Below are positions 22,760 to 33,888 of a stretch of DNA of 64,000 bases, in pieces. Every line of letters starts with the position of its first letter. The first letter of the stretch is position 1. The position numbers and the translations under genes were made by a program. The notes under the pieces are model-generated. The model was not told the origin of the DNA and ran no database searches. It saw nothing but the letters and a program-made list of their open reading frames with translations. Source of the DNA: Nicotiana tabacum (taxonomy: Eukaryota; Streptophyta; Magnoliopsida; Solanales; Solanaceae); the NCBI RefSeq assembly GCF_000715075.1, contig NC_134095.1:61004419-61068418 (forward strand), in the 5' to 3' direction.

Positions 22760-23345
22760 GTGGGATAGTCTAGCGGTACTCCTTGCCTCTGTTGACACAA
22801 TTAACCAACGGGGACCGACAGACAACTTGCTTAGTAAAGTCTTTTATCTTCCATTCAGGGGTCATGAATGATTAACAGAAATGAAGGGTGAGTGCAACGA
22901 ACTAGAATTTTGGACCAGTCTTGAATTCGCCAAGCTGGGGCAAATCTTTTCCCTATCTCTAAAGGGGTTCGACTCAATACTCTTGTGTGTATCCTTTGTC
23001 CACCAACGTTTGAGGATGATATCTCAGGTATTCGCCTACGAGGTCTTCACATAATAGGTTGAAAAAATCCTTATTAGGAAGAAGACTTGGACAAATCCCT
23101 GGTCTTATAGAAGTAGCTAGCAAGTCTACACACCTGATGCATGTGAGGGTAAGGGAAGGAAGTCTCTTTGGCACGTATGAGTAGCTGTCACGAATCGAAG
23201 TTTCAAAAGCCAAAAGAGAGATTTTTCGACTCTCCTAACAAGTTGTTGGCTTTTCATCAGCAGTTGCACGCTAGCGCGCTAGCTTTTTCCCAACCTAGTA
23301 AAGGAGCTGCTAGTTATAGCGCACAGTGTACTAGTGAATTAGCCA
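22760..23345. other. GC-richer island, possible mitochondrial DNA insertion
   Basis: Composition shifts abruptly from AT-rich flanks to more balanced sequence. The style resembles plant mitochondrial intergenic DNA: GCTAGCGCGCTAGC perfect palindrome at 23270-23283, and AGTAAAGGAGCTGCTAGTTATAG. The 79-codon minus ORF at 22974-23213 and the 64-codon plus ORF at 23168-23362 have no recognisable domain. The mitochondrial origin is inferred from style only. Confidence 0.35.
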
Positions 23346-23855
23346 TATTTGTTATTGCATAAGTATTTATTTAATGTGACTTAAGTTTTCTATGATAAAG
23401 CATTATCAATATTCGGATTCAGGTTACAATTATCAATGAACAAATTTTGAAAAATAAGTGTGAAATAAGAGGAAATAATTAAGAATTAATAATTAAATTG
23501 TCATAATTTAAGCTTCTCGCAAAAAATATATATATTGTGCCACTAAATTTGTGGGTCATAGTGTACTATGATTTATTATATTGTGAAGAATTTACACATA
23601 ATACAACTTATTTAAAACTTAATTAAATAAGTTACAATTACTTTTAGAAAATTGCATACATATAATTTATTTTAAACTCTGCAACTTTTCATATTCCTAA
23701 TATATCTTTTTTGAGATTCTATAACCTAAAACATATCCTTGTATATATCTCTCTTGAAATTCTCTCTCACTTGAAACGTACGTATTAATTTTTTTTCTTA
23801 ATTTCTCCATTAAAGGATTGTCCTAAGCCTCTTCCCCCATTGTCAAAATGTATTT
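23346..23855. other. AT-rich intergenic, no gene seen
   Basis: Very AT-rich sequence with poly-A and poly-T runs. No feature could be supported. Confidence 0.5.
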
Positions 23856-24252
23856 GATGTACACTAATAATAAATATAGAGTACAATATATTATATAGTA
23901 TAAACTTATACGAAATGGTATATAAGTATACAGTACATTATCCCTTCATTGTATAATATCACTTTAGTTTATCTCATGTGTACGTTGAAAAAAAATCTGA
24001 TGCATACTACTAATAAATTTTATATAATAAAAACTTATATGATATTGGTATAAGTATACAATACATCATACCTTCATTGTATAATATCACTTTAGTTTAT
24101 CTCATGTGTACAAAAAAAAATTCGATTTATACTACTAATAAATATCATATACAATATATTATTTAATAGAAACTTACATGGTATTGGTATAAGTATACGA
24201 CATACCTTTCATCTATAATATCAATAGTTTATCTGATGTATACTAAAATATA
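23856..24252. repeat. Three-copy tandem repeat of about 125-140 bp
   Basis: Three diverged units start near 23856, 23998 and 24124. Each contains a CTACTAATAAAT-like start, ACTTATATGATATTGGTATAAGTATAC, CTTCATTGTATAATATCAC and TTTATCTCATGTGTAC. A dispersed partial copy lies at 26340-26450. Confidence 0.75.
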
Positions 24253-24267
24253 GTGTGTGTCTATATA

Positions 24268-24310
24268 TATACTAGTCTCTGATCACTTGTGTTGCACGTG
24301 TGTATCATGT
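24268..24310 (-). mobile_element. Helitron-like 3' end
   Basis: On the minus strand the sequence runs through CACACGTGCAACACAAGTG, which can form a short hairpin, then ends ATCAGAGACTAG before T. A hairpin just before a CTRR end is the Helitron 3' signature. The rest of the element, to the right, has no identified 5' end. Confidence 0.45.
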
Positions 24311-24524
24311 GTTAAAAGTATAAAGTTCTGATATGGGAGGATATTTTTTTAGTTTTGTAGTTATTTGCAGATATTATTTTAATTATAATATCTTTTCTTA
24401 AAAGATCTGTCAAAATAATATAGGACAGCTATAAAAATAATATAGGAAATCACTAGGGTCATTTTCTTCTACTCAAACAAGTTAGTTAAGAAAGACAAAC
24501 TCTCTATCTCTCAGCCAGATTTAG

Positions 24525-24755
24525 AGCCCGTTTGGATTGGCTTAAAAAAGTGGCTTCTAAGTAGAAATAGTTTTTAAGCCAAAAAGCAATGCCTAGCTTA
24601 TTGTTTTTGGCTTGTTTTAAGTATTTTTTATTTATTTAATTTTAAGCACTTTTTAACTGTCAACCACTGAAAAAAGCTAAAAACAGCTTAAAAGCTGATT
24701 TGACCAACTTAAAAGTCAATTCAAATACCCTAATTGACTGGCTAAATTAAGCGTG
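24525..24755. mobile_element. MITE-like repeat, GCCCGTTTGGATTGG type
   Basis: It begins with GAGCCCGTTTGGATTGGCTT, a start common in hAT-like plant MITEs, and contains inverted segments such as AAGTGGCTTCTAAG and CTTAAAAGCTG. Termini and target duplication could not be fixed. Confidence 0.4.
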
Positions 24756-25600
24756 CACACAAAAGAGAGAGAGAGAGATGATATATAGATGGCTAAAAAT
24801 TGTGGCAACCATTTGCATTTATAAATGGTCTCAAACTTTGTTTCTTTTTTGTCCATTTTCATCTTCTTTTCCTAAATGTTGATTGTTCTGTACTATCAGT
24901 AATATAATTATTTGTGCAGTCAAACTATTCATATTAATAAAGAATATGCAATAATACGACCTACATGAGCAACACACATAAGGAGAAAAAATCTTGACTT
25001 GCGACAAAAACATACCAAGTCGTGAATAACTAAAAAATAATGAGTAGATATCCAATAGTTCATTCTTAATTATGGTTTAGTATGACATAGGCTAAATTCT
25101 TTCACAAAAATAGTTGTTTGGATGTCATCAGTTAATTAGTTCTACATCATATCACTATATACTACATTTCTTCTAGCAAATTAAATAAATTGGCTAAACT
25201 ATTTGTTATCGACTCCAAAGGCTCGAGAGTTATAGTTAAGGACGAAGAAATTATTAACTCCCCACAACCCTTGTTGATATAAACTATTTGTTATCAAGCA
25301 CATTACTAACTCTAATTTTCAATTTCAACCAAATTATTCCAAATTTCAAAAGAACTTTCGTCGAATAAAACTTAAAGAATTCTGATAACAAACCTGAGCT
25401 CTGAATTCATTCCCATCAGAAAACCCCACATTACTCTTATAAAAATTGATTGTACACTTATTCTTTTAAAAAAAAGAACTGGAAAATATTTCCTGACTTA
25501 GCAAGCACAAATATCAAAACTTCTTTGAGCCCATAGCTTATAGCATATTATCATCTCCGTGCACGTCTTTGATGATACACAACTTTCAGCTCTTTGATGC
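24756..25600. other. Intergenic, no gene seen
   Basis: AT-rich, with a short GA microsatellite near 24765-24777. A 74-codon minus ORF at 24831-25055 is Ser/Cys/Ile-rich without a recognisable domain. Confidence 0.45.
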
Positions 25601-25618
25601 ATTATACTGGTACCATCT

Positions 25619-25756
25619 GATGTCTCTCTATCAAGAGTACGAAGACGCAACCGCAACAAAAGTAGCAATATATTCAGGGAGAGCTTTGATGTCTCTCTAT
25701 CAAGAGGACGAAGACGCAACTGCAACAAAAGTAGCAATATATTCAGGGAGAGCTTT
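25619..25756 (+). repeat. 69-bp perfect-phase tandem duplication within a 63-codon ORF
   Basis: Two adjacent 69-bp copies, with very few differences, start at ATGTCTCTCTATCAAGAG (25619 and 25688). The plus-strand ORF 25569-25760 reads through both, giving a duplicated 23-residue unit MSLYQE(Y/D)EDATATKVAIYSG followed by RAL. I do not recognise the peptide and see no promoter or homologue, so coding status is unproven. The opposite strand is also open across it (25498-25764). Confidence 0.7.
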
Positions 25757-25833
25757 GTGACCATTTGTATTTCGATTTGTATTGTCTCTTCTCAAAAGTT
25801 TCATGAATTGAGTTCATAATGTAATAAGTTGCA

Positions 25834-25859
25834 TAATTAATTAATTAATTAATTAATTA
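25834..25859. repeat. TTAA/ATTA microsatellite
   Basis: AATT units repeat about six times within AT-rich DNA. Confidence 0.8.
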
Positions 25860-26339
25860 GGAATACTAAAAGCTTCACAAACTCCAAAGGTGCCAAATAC
25901 ATTTATATTATTTAGTGCTTTTACGTATTAATGTTGAAGAGATAATGTCTTTTTTAAAGAATCTAATTACGGTAGGAAGCAGAAGAGACTCTAGTAACTT
26001 GAATGTCAGTTACCACGAAATGCTTATATTTATATAATAGAAATAGGCTCACGGTCATCGGTAATGAATTGAGCAGCAATAGTTTTTCGAATATAATTGC
26101 TATACAATTTTGAATGTAGAATAATAAATAAAATACTCAAGTTTGCATAGACAATTTCGATGAAGTCCAAAGGCCTTATTAAAAGTTGGTCATCTTAATG
26201 GGTCCCCTTTCTAATTTAAATTTTTATTTATTTTTAATTTTCATTGGAATGTATATTTACCTCTTTGTACATAAATATTGTTTGAATATTTTTTTTCTCA
26301 GTCTTTGATGGGTAAATTTGTAAATTAACTTTGACTTAA
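25860..26339. other. AT-rich intergenic, no gene seen
   Basis: No open frame, RNA gene or bounded repeat was recognised. Confidence 0.5.
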
Positions 26340-26455
26340 AATGTTCACATTTATAATATAGTATGATATATAAACTTATATGATATTGGTGTTTATATAA
26401 TGTACAATACATAGTACCTTTATTGTATAATGCCATGTTAGTTCGCATTGATTTT
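26340..26455. repeat. Dispersed partial copy of the 23856-24252 repeat
   Basis: It shares ACTTATATGATATTGGT, GTACAATACATAGTACCTTTATTGTATAATG-like order and spacing with the tandem units about 2.2 kb away, with more divergence. Confidence 0.5.
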
Positions 26456-26566
26456 TTTTAATATCAAATTTTACATGTTATATGTTAATTATGATGTACA
26501 GCTTGTTCTTCTTCTTTTTTTTCTTTGAGTAGTTTTATTTGAAGTATATTTTTCCTATTGGGAGAA

Positions 26567-28491
26567 ATCTATATATATATATAATGTTGGGAATGAGAAA
26601 GTTGAGGTGGCACTCTCTAAATCAAGGAAATGTATTTATCTATTTTCTCAATTTTTTGGAACTTTTTTCTATTTTAATATAATATTTAATTACTTAAAGC
26701 CAATAATTTATGGTTCGAATTTTAGCTCCATAATAAATAAGAGAAATTGAAAAAACAACAGTTTCAAAAATGAAAGTCATCCGTTTTTTCCCCTTTCTTC
26801 TTTGTTCCAAAATGCCATATATTTTCCTTCCACTTACCTACCCATTAATTTATTGTAAAGTAGTAAAATCTGAAGAGGTGTGTCACATTTATTACACCCT
26901 CTTAACTCTCTCGAATGAGATACGTATTTGAAGCTTTGTGAAACGGTACAACTGAAGAGTTATGCCTCATTTACTGTACCTCTCCAAATAATTACAGTGC
27001 CTTCCCTTTGGATTTTCAACATCCTTAGCCCTTCTTTCTCTCTAAGTTTTTCGTTTTCCTTTTGCTCCTTTTTGTTCGTGAATTCTGTTTCCAAACATCA
27101 TACTTTGCTTTGTCTAATTGCATAATAAATAAATAGTAACTGGGAAGATTAAAAAACCAATTGCATAATATATAAGCAATAGCTGGGAAGATTAAAAAAA
27201 AACCAATAAATTGAGAGAGAAAGACAAGCATTTCGATTATGCTAAATTAACATTTTACCAAACTATCTATGAAAAATAATACTAACAAAGGCGGATCGAA
27301 ATCCATAGGCATCTCTTATGTTCTTTGCTTTCTTCTCATAAAGTTGTGCGCACAGTCTTTGTGTTCGTGCATATATATATGAAACCATTTTTTGATAAAC
27401 TTGAAGAGTTTAGCGTGATACAATTTGTTACAGTTACACCTTAAAAATGTCATTCTTTCACGATAATATATTTTTTTGTGTGTAATATTGCTGCTATTTG
27501 TTATTTTCAACTTCCTCAAAACAAGTAAATGATTAATGATTAAGGAAAAGTGAAATGGTAAATAAAGGGGAGTAGGAAGTAATAACTTCACCTGTTCCTC
27601 CCATTTCTTCTCCTCTATTTTACCTTGATTGTTTAAGCTTGATTATATTTTGTAGTCTTGAAATTAACATAGTATCACAAAAATATAAAATTAACTAGAC
27701 TTGGGTTTAACTTTGTTAACTATTCTAAATGTAACATGCTCTATGTATTTAGTGTTTTAGAAGTTATTTTTTTCTATTTTCCCTTTATCTTTTACCTTAT
27801 TTTGGAAATTCAAAATACAAAAGAAGCGAAAAAGAATGAAGAGGAAGGATACTGCAAGCTATTATAATAAAAATATAAAACTAAACTGAATATTGAATTT
27901 TTAGATTTATACTCCTGAAATTAATATTATCATAGTATTCTTACTATAACACGTAAAGAACTATTTGTTTTGTTGAATTTTAAATTTTAGTATCTTAAAA
28001 GCAACAGTGTAATATTTCTTTCTTTTGTTTTCGGAATTGAATTGCTTAATCTTGATATTATCATTTTGTTAGCATGATGTAAGATATCCTCAAATTTTGG
28101 CAAATGGCACAATGTCAAATCGTCAATACATAATATTAATGTTCATTAAAGCATTTTACTTTAACCAATAATTCAATTATATTTTCATCGATAAGAAAGA
28201 TTTCGCCCAGCAATCTAGACCTTCAAATTAGCCCCGTAAAGTTCTTGGAAAGGAGTAAAGTGTACGCTTGTATAAAAATAGAGAAGCAACTCTTGAAAAT
28301 CTTTTTTTTTTTAAAAAAAAAACAACCTTGATACAATTGCATCACAGTTGATAATGTTATGATTAGAGAATATAGAGAAGATAAAATTATTATATATAGA
28401 GTAAAGATTGATTTTTAATATTAAAAATTTTAGCAATAAATTTTTATACATACTCTAATAAAGACCGCGCGAAGCGTAGACAAATTAACTA
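26567..28491 (+). mobile_element. Candidate non-autonomous Helitron
   Basis: The right end carries CCGCGCGAAGCGTAGACAAATTAACTAG followed by T (28464-28492). That is a GCGC-type hairpin a few bases before CTAG, a strong Helitron 3' signature. A matching start may be TCTATATATATATATAATG after an A at 26566, but this 5' end is a guess. No Rep/helicase coding sequence lies between, so the element would be non-autonomous. ORFs inside (26928-27125, 27025-27231, 27316-27591) show no domain. Confidence 0.45.
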
Positions 28492-29040
28492 GTTGATAAA
28501 GAATAGACTATTTGTTGAGAATGCGGTGGAGAAGAGAATACACTGAAATGGCCATGGAGAATTTTTCATATTTAGTTTCATTATTTATAGGAATTGCGAC
28601 GGAGAACTTTTAGGAACCAATTAATTTTATTAAGTATGTTCATATTCAGTTTTCTCATTTATAGGAAGCTAGCGTGTTTAAGTATATCTCTTTTATTCTT
28701 TTACCGTGTTTAAGTATATCTCTTTTATTCTTTAACCGTGTTTAAGTTGTAGAATATGTTAATTACTTTATAGCCGTACCTTATGAAGTATTTTATGATT
28801 CTATATGTATTTATGAAAACTTCTCCTCACGATTTTCTAGTTTAATTATATTTTACATCCCATTCTTAATCCATTTCCAACTTTAGAGCTTGTACCAGCG
28901 AATGCTAAACAAACTAATTTAACATGACTAGTAGCCACCTCTTGACAACTAAAACTATGACCACAAGTTATTGCGCCATCGAAAAATCAGCCTACATTGT
29001 CAGTTTGGAAATCTGATTTGGGTGAAGTTTGATTTGAAGA
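28492..29040. other. Intergenic with a short tandem repeat
   Basis: It contains a 32-bp unit (GTGTTTAAGTATATCTCTTTTATTC...) repeated from 28674 to about 28745, twice fully and a third time in part. Nothing else was recognised. Confidence 0.55.
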
Positions 29041-29478
29041 TGAAAATGTGTTTGGACATCATCTTTCAAAATATATTTCATATTTTTTTTGACAAAATAT
29101 GAAACATGACTTATACCCACAAGTTCTAGAAACTATCACAAATACCCAACAGTACCTTCATTAATAACATTTATTATCATTATCACAAACCATAGTCCTG
29201 AACATAAATAAATTTGGTACAAAATTATCATTTTTATAATGAACTACATAATACACTATCATATGACCAAGAAGAGAAAGCAACATTATTAAAAAATAAT
29301 AAATGGTGGGCTCTTTTATAAAATATAAAAGTTTGGGACAATTTTTAGCATAATAATAATATTTTGGGCCAAAACTAGCTCTTGAGCTGGTTTTGGGAAT
29401 TTGACAAAATATGGATAAAATCTATGGCCAAAAAAATTTCAAATATATTTTGGCATAATCTATGATCAAACGGGTCCT
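29041..29478. mobile_element. hAT-like MITE with GTTTGGNCAT termini
   Basis: The left end reads GTGTTTGGACATCATC and the right end GATCAAACGGGTCC, whose complement is GGACCCGTTTGATCAT. They give imperfect inverted termini around an AT-rich body containing TTTTGGGAATTTGACAAAAT. It is recognisable as a common Solanaceae MITE type; no clean target duplication was found. Confidence 0.5.
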
Positions 29479-30600
29479 TAGAATGAAGTCCAAAACATTA
29501 CTACGTGCTTCGCACATCTTGGATTCTCTACTATTTAAATTTTCATTTTCTAAATAAAAACTAGACACAACACATGAAATGATCAATAAAGTCCAAAGGT
29601 TGATCTAGATGCATATTATAAAAAACTACAACATTTTGATTATTCTTGATTTTCCTTTAAGATGCATGCATGGATCAAATTATGATATGTAAAAGTGATA
29701 AATGCATGGGATTTTCTTGGACGAAAGGATCAAATGTCTAGAATTCTCAATGTTTCAAATTTTAAATATGTTTGAACAAATATTTTTTAAGACGATCACA
29801 TTTTGTAACGATTAGTTAATATATAAAATATACGTTCTGCAACGGGAAAAAACTCAAAGGAAAAAACATGATTAAAAGATTTTATAAGGCTCGGAGTCAA
29901 CTAATTCAATTTTGTCTAACCACTATACTTACACCAAGTAAAACGAATATATAAATTGCACTAGTAAAACTTTCTTCTAATATGGCTACTACTCAAGAGA
30001 AAATATAAAGATTAGATTTAGGGGATGAAAGTTATTACTTTATTTATCTCATTTTATGTGAAGGTTTTACTATTTGGGGAATCAAATAATTTTTTCTTTA
30101 ATTAATTTTTTTTTCAAACTTCTTCTAAATACTTTTAATTATTAACTATATTGACTTATACTAAATTTTATGTATTTTTTAAATATATAAATTTTAGTTT
30201 TAAATTCTTAAAAAAAATATATCTGACTTGCACTCTGAATCTTGAACATAAATTGGGAATAGAGATAGTACTTGAAATTAGAGTAGTTTGTAATTCTCCT
30301 TAAAAATGAAACGTTCAGGTGTTCAACAAATAAATGTAAAGTTAATTAAATCCAAAATAAGTAATTTTTTTCAGATTTCAAGAATAAACTAATTGTTTTT
30401 TTCTACATTGCCCTTGGAGTAAATAGTGTTGGAGTATGTGTTAGGAGTATTTATGTTAAGAAATAGTAAAGGTTAATATGGTCAATTTCATTGCTAATTA
30501 ATGTTAAAAGGTGAATTTCTAAATCCGTGTGAAAATAACTAAAAATCACTTATTTTGGACGGGAGGAAATAATAAACAGAATTAAATAAACCTAACAGGA
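29479..30600. other. Intergenic, MITE fragments only
   Basis: AT-rich. A CACTTATTTTGGACGGGAGGA end at about 30546-30566 looks like the right terminus of a CTCCCTCC-type MITE, but its left end was not found. No gene. Confidence 0.45.
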
Positions 30601-30890
30601 TTAATTAAAATAAAATAATAGTTGGGCCAAACAGATTCCAGTGTGACGATGCTGACTGCTGAGTTGGCGTCTCTAAAGGTCTGTAAGGTCCACAAACCCT
30701 GTGTTTTGGCTATTTGTGGAACCCACTAAACGGTTTTAATCAATTCTTCGGCGCCACCTGTTCCCTTCGGCCGTCCAAAGGGATTGAAGATCACCTTCTT
30801 CCACGTGGCATGTCAACGATATCACGCGGCAGTAGTAGAGGTGTCGTGCCACGCGCACGTTACGGGGAATGATATCATGCTGTTCGAAAT
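30601..30890. promoter_or_regulatory. GC-richer island with G-box
   Basis: About 290 bp of more balanced composition inside AT-rich DNA. It contains the palindromic G-box CCACGTGGCA at 30801-30810 and GCCACGCGCACG-type sequence shortly after. It resembles a plant promoter fragment, but no gene follows on either strand, so function is not supported. Confidence 0.3.
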
Positions 30891-30954
30891 TTTATTTTTT
30901 ATATTGGTAAATTTTCTTATTATAGATCATTTTAACGCGGTGATATAAAATTTA

Positions 30955-31214
30955 CTCCATCCGATCCATAATAAGTGATCTTTTGGCCTTTTTATTTTGG
31001 TCAATAATAAGTGTCATTTTATATAATCAAGAAGGAATTAATTTTATTTTTTTAAAATTTACCTTTATTTACATATCCCAATATGTCAAGGTACAATTAA
31101 TTATGGGTAATTTAATAAATATATTTAAGTCAAAGTACTTTTATTCTAGGAGTTAGTATTTTATTAACGGGAGTGTCAAAGGCCAAAAACTCACTTATTA
31201 TGGACCAGAGGGAG
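30955..31214. mobile_element. Stowaway-like MITE (260 bp)
   Basis: It starts CTCCATCCGATCCATAATAA and ends TTATTATGGACCAGAGGGAG, inverted termini matching over more than 20 bases with few mismatches. TA precedes the left end. The CTCCnTCCG start is typical of Tc1/mariner-type (Stowaway) MITEs. No coding capacity. Confidence 0.75.
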
Positions 31215-31234
31215 AATTTTATCTATAATAATAA

Positions 31235-32205
31235 TAGCAAACCAGTGTAATCCCATAAATGTGTACACAGCTTACCCTTACATCGCAAAAGTAGTTATTT
31301 ACGCTAGACTCGGAAAAGAAGCAATATCAATAACAACATACCCAATATATTCCTAGAGGTGGCAATTGAGCCCAAACTCATTCAACCCGCCCAACTAGCC
31401 CAGAGATTAATGGGTTGGGCTACGAACATTTTAGTTAATGGGTCTACTTGGGCTGAGTCGAATTTAACTCATTATTTCTTATAGTCCATTCTGACCCATT
31501 AAACAGCTCAAATATAACCCATGAAACTCACTCAAAACAAAGGGATCCCAACCCAATTTATCTAAAAATTTACTTAGTTGCCCCAGTTTTACTTTCTTTC
31601 TTTTTTTGTATTTTCTATTTTCTGTTTTTTTGTTTTTCCCTACCACCCCCACCCCACCAACCAACCCCTCCCCGGCGCGCTAACCCCCTCAAAAAAATTA
31701 CTTTTTTTGTATTTTCTATTTTCTATTTTTTTTGTTTTTCTGCACCACTCACCCACCTTAGCTTCCCCCTCCCCGCTAACTCCCTCAAAAAAATTTAATT
31801 TTTTTTTCGGATTTTCAATTTTTTAGTTTTTGTTGTTTTATTTTTCTGCCCCCCCCCCTCCCCCCGCGACCCGCAAAATATTTTTAACTTACACATTTTA
31901 AGATAAAAGGCTTTTTTATGCAAGATGAGCATGGTTCTAAAACTTGAGTCAAGTTGGGCGGATTGAGCTATGACTCATTGTTTAGCTCATCTTAACCCAA
32001 GTACACTTTGGGCTGGATTGGGCAATGACCCATTTATTGATCTAACTCATCTTGACCCGCCCAAATTCAACTTAACTCACCCATTTGCCACCCCTATATA
32101 TTCCCGTAGGGTCTGGGGAGAGTAGTGTGTTCGCAGACCTTACCCCTACATAGTGAAGGTAGAGATATTGTTTTCCAATAGACCCTCGACTCAAAAAAGT
32201 AGGGA
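31235..32205 (+). repeat. SINE-like repeat split by a hAT-type element
   Basis: 31235-31353 and 32105-32205 together read as one repeat ending in GTCTGGGGAGAGTAGTGTG, GCAGACCTTACCCCTAC and AATAGACCCTCGACTCAAA. I recall this as a widespread Solanaceae SINE-like sequence. It is interrupted by the element at 31354-32096. Confidence 0.55.
31354..32096. mobile_element. Non-autonomous hAT element with 8-bp target duplication
   Basis: It starts TAGAGGTGGCAA and ends TTTGCCACCCCTA, giving 12-13 bp inverted termini with one mismatch. TATATTCC is duplicated exactly at 31346-31353 and 32097-32104. The body (743 bp) has subterminal repeats of GGGTTGGGC and its inverse and pyrimidine-rich tracts, without transposase. 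The ORFs at 31479-31664 and 31578-31826 are low-complexity. Confidence 0.85.
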
Positions 32206-32980
32206 GGGGGAGGGGAGAATAGGGTAGAAAAGGCAGGGGAGAGGGGAGAATAGAGTAAGTAGCACCAAAATAGTAATAACAGGAGAATTCGATAACTGAA
32301 ACAAATTAAATAACATGGTGTAATATAAATCTGAGATAATAAAATAATAAAAGAAAAAAGGTAGTAATAGAAATAAGGGTAAGAAAATGCGAGAATAATA
32401 CTAAAGTTACTAAAAATGAGAGCTAGTTCATTTGAAGAATTTTTTTATTATTCACAATTGAGGTGGAGGATTCAAACTCCATCAATAGCCTAGTACTTCA
32501 TCATCTTTCCCTTTCCCCCTCTCCTTCCCATAATGTAATACAAATAGGTTTAAAAGAAATAAATTTCTCTTTATTCCAGTTCATATAATTTTTTTTTCAA
32601 ACAGTATAAGCTCTTTTATATTTGAAACCAATTTTGTTTTTAAACTTTCGATTATATCTGCCATGACTCTATACTCACATAAATATCACATATTTAAAAT
32701 TACAAGTTTCAAATATATTTTTTGCTACACTATGCTTAGTAAAATAAGTTCATATAGATTAAAACAAATGATAATTCAAATATAGGTGTGTATTGAGTTT
32801 GATTTGATTACCTATTGAAATAAAAACCAAATTGACATCTAAATATACTATTTTTTTTTATACATTTAAGATTGATAATTTTTTCTTTCAAAATTTTGGG
32901 TTAGACATATTTGAAATCCTTAGTTGTGATGTAATATTTGATATGATTACTATAGATGATCTTTATTTTTTGTTTTATTA
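32206..32980. other. Intergenic, no gene seen
   Basis: Purine-rich, then strongly AT-rich sequence with no recognisable feature. Confidence 0.5.
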
Positions 32981-33500
32981 AATGACTGGTTCTAACGTGT
33001 TTGGTCACTACTTATTGTATGGGTCAAAATCTGATCAGACAAGAATCGGCGTGGATAGGGACGACGAAAAGTTATTTGGGACAATCGTATCCATACAACG
33101 CTATAACGACACGCACTTCGGCCACGACCGATGTCATATATTCAGAACGCTTGAGCGGCGAATTAGACGTTACGGCATTTTAAAGAGTCAACCCGTAATA
33201 TAGTCAAACGACTTAAGTATTATGGCCAATCACTCTTGGATAAAGGAGAAGACCTAGTATATAAACTAAGTGAGAAGAAGAAGGGGGGGGGGGGGAACAA
33301 ATCCACAAACAGATGTTTTCTGAGAAGAGGAGATATTCATCTCTCTCTCCCTCTCCATGAAGGAGAAAGAAGCAAGGAAGCTCGGATCCTCAACATGTAT
33401 TGTTAGTCTTATCATATCAAATGTATGGGGTTCAACCCTGCAAAGATCGGTGACCCTTTTTGCCCATATATCCTTCATCACTGTTTAATGTTATGAAAAT
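32981..33500 (+). repeat. LTR-like block, unclassified
   Basis: A GC-richer block with a TATATAAACTAAG TATA-like motif at about 33256-33268 and a following purine-rich, then pyrimidine-rich segment, the layout of a retroelement LTR promoter. I recall similar sequence as dispersed in tobacco, but could not define TG/CA ends or a partner. The small ORFs at 32982-33203 and 33001-33183 overlap each other in different frames and show no domain. Confidence 0.35.
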
Positions 33501-33880
33501 CACCATCCTTTTCTTATATAATGGGATTCAATCAATGTTTTAGTTAAATCTTATGTGTGCTATGTTTGGCTAGGATTTACCTAAAGTCTTCTTATTTAAT
33601 TAGTTTAATAAAAAGCTCAACACTTTTTGGTCGAACACTTATCAAATGTCGTATGATATATTTTAAGCTTCTTATTCTTTCATGTTAAATAACCCCATAT
33701 TTACTAAGGTCGTATGTCTTTCGATTTTGAGATAGTCTTTTATTGAAAATCTTAGAATAAATGGAGTATATCATTATTTATGCTTCATAATTGGTTCTGT
33801 ATCCTATAATTATATTGAAGCTTTTTAGGAGTCGTCATGTTTATCTTCTTAATTATTCGCTTAAAGTTATTGGCCTCACA
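33501..33880. other. Intergenic, no gene seen
   Basis: AT-rich, no feature recognised. Confidence 0.5.
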
Positions 33881-33888
33881 TGGGTTTA

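Noticed and set aside
31578..31826. Phe/Pro/Ser-rich ORF
   Set aside because: Pyrimidine-rich body of a non-autonomous hAT element with homopolymer runs.
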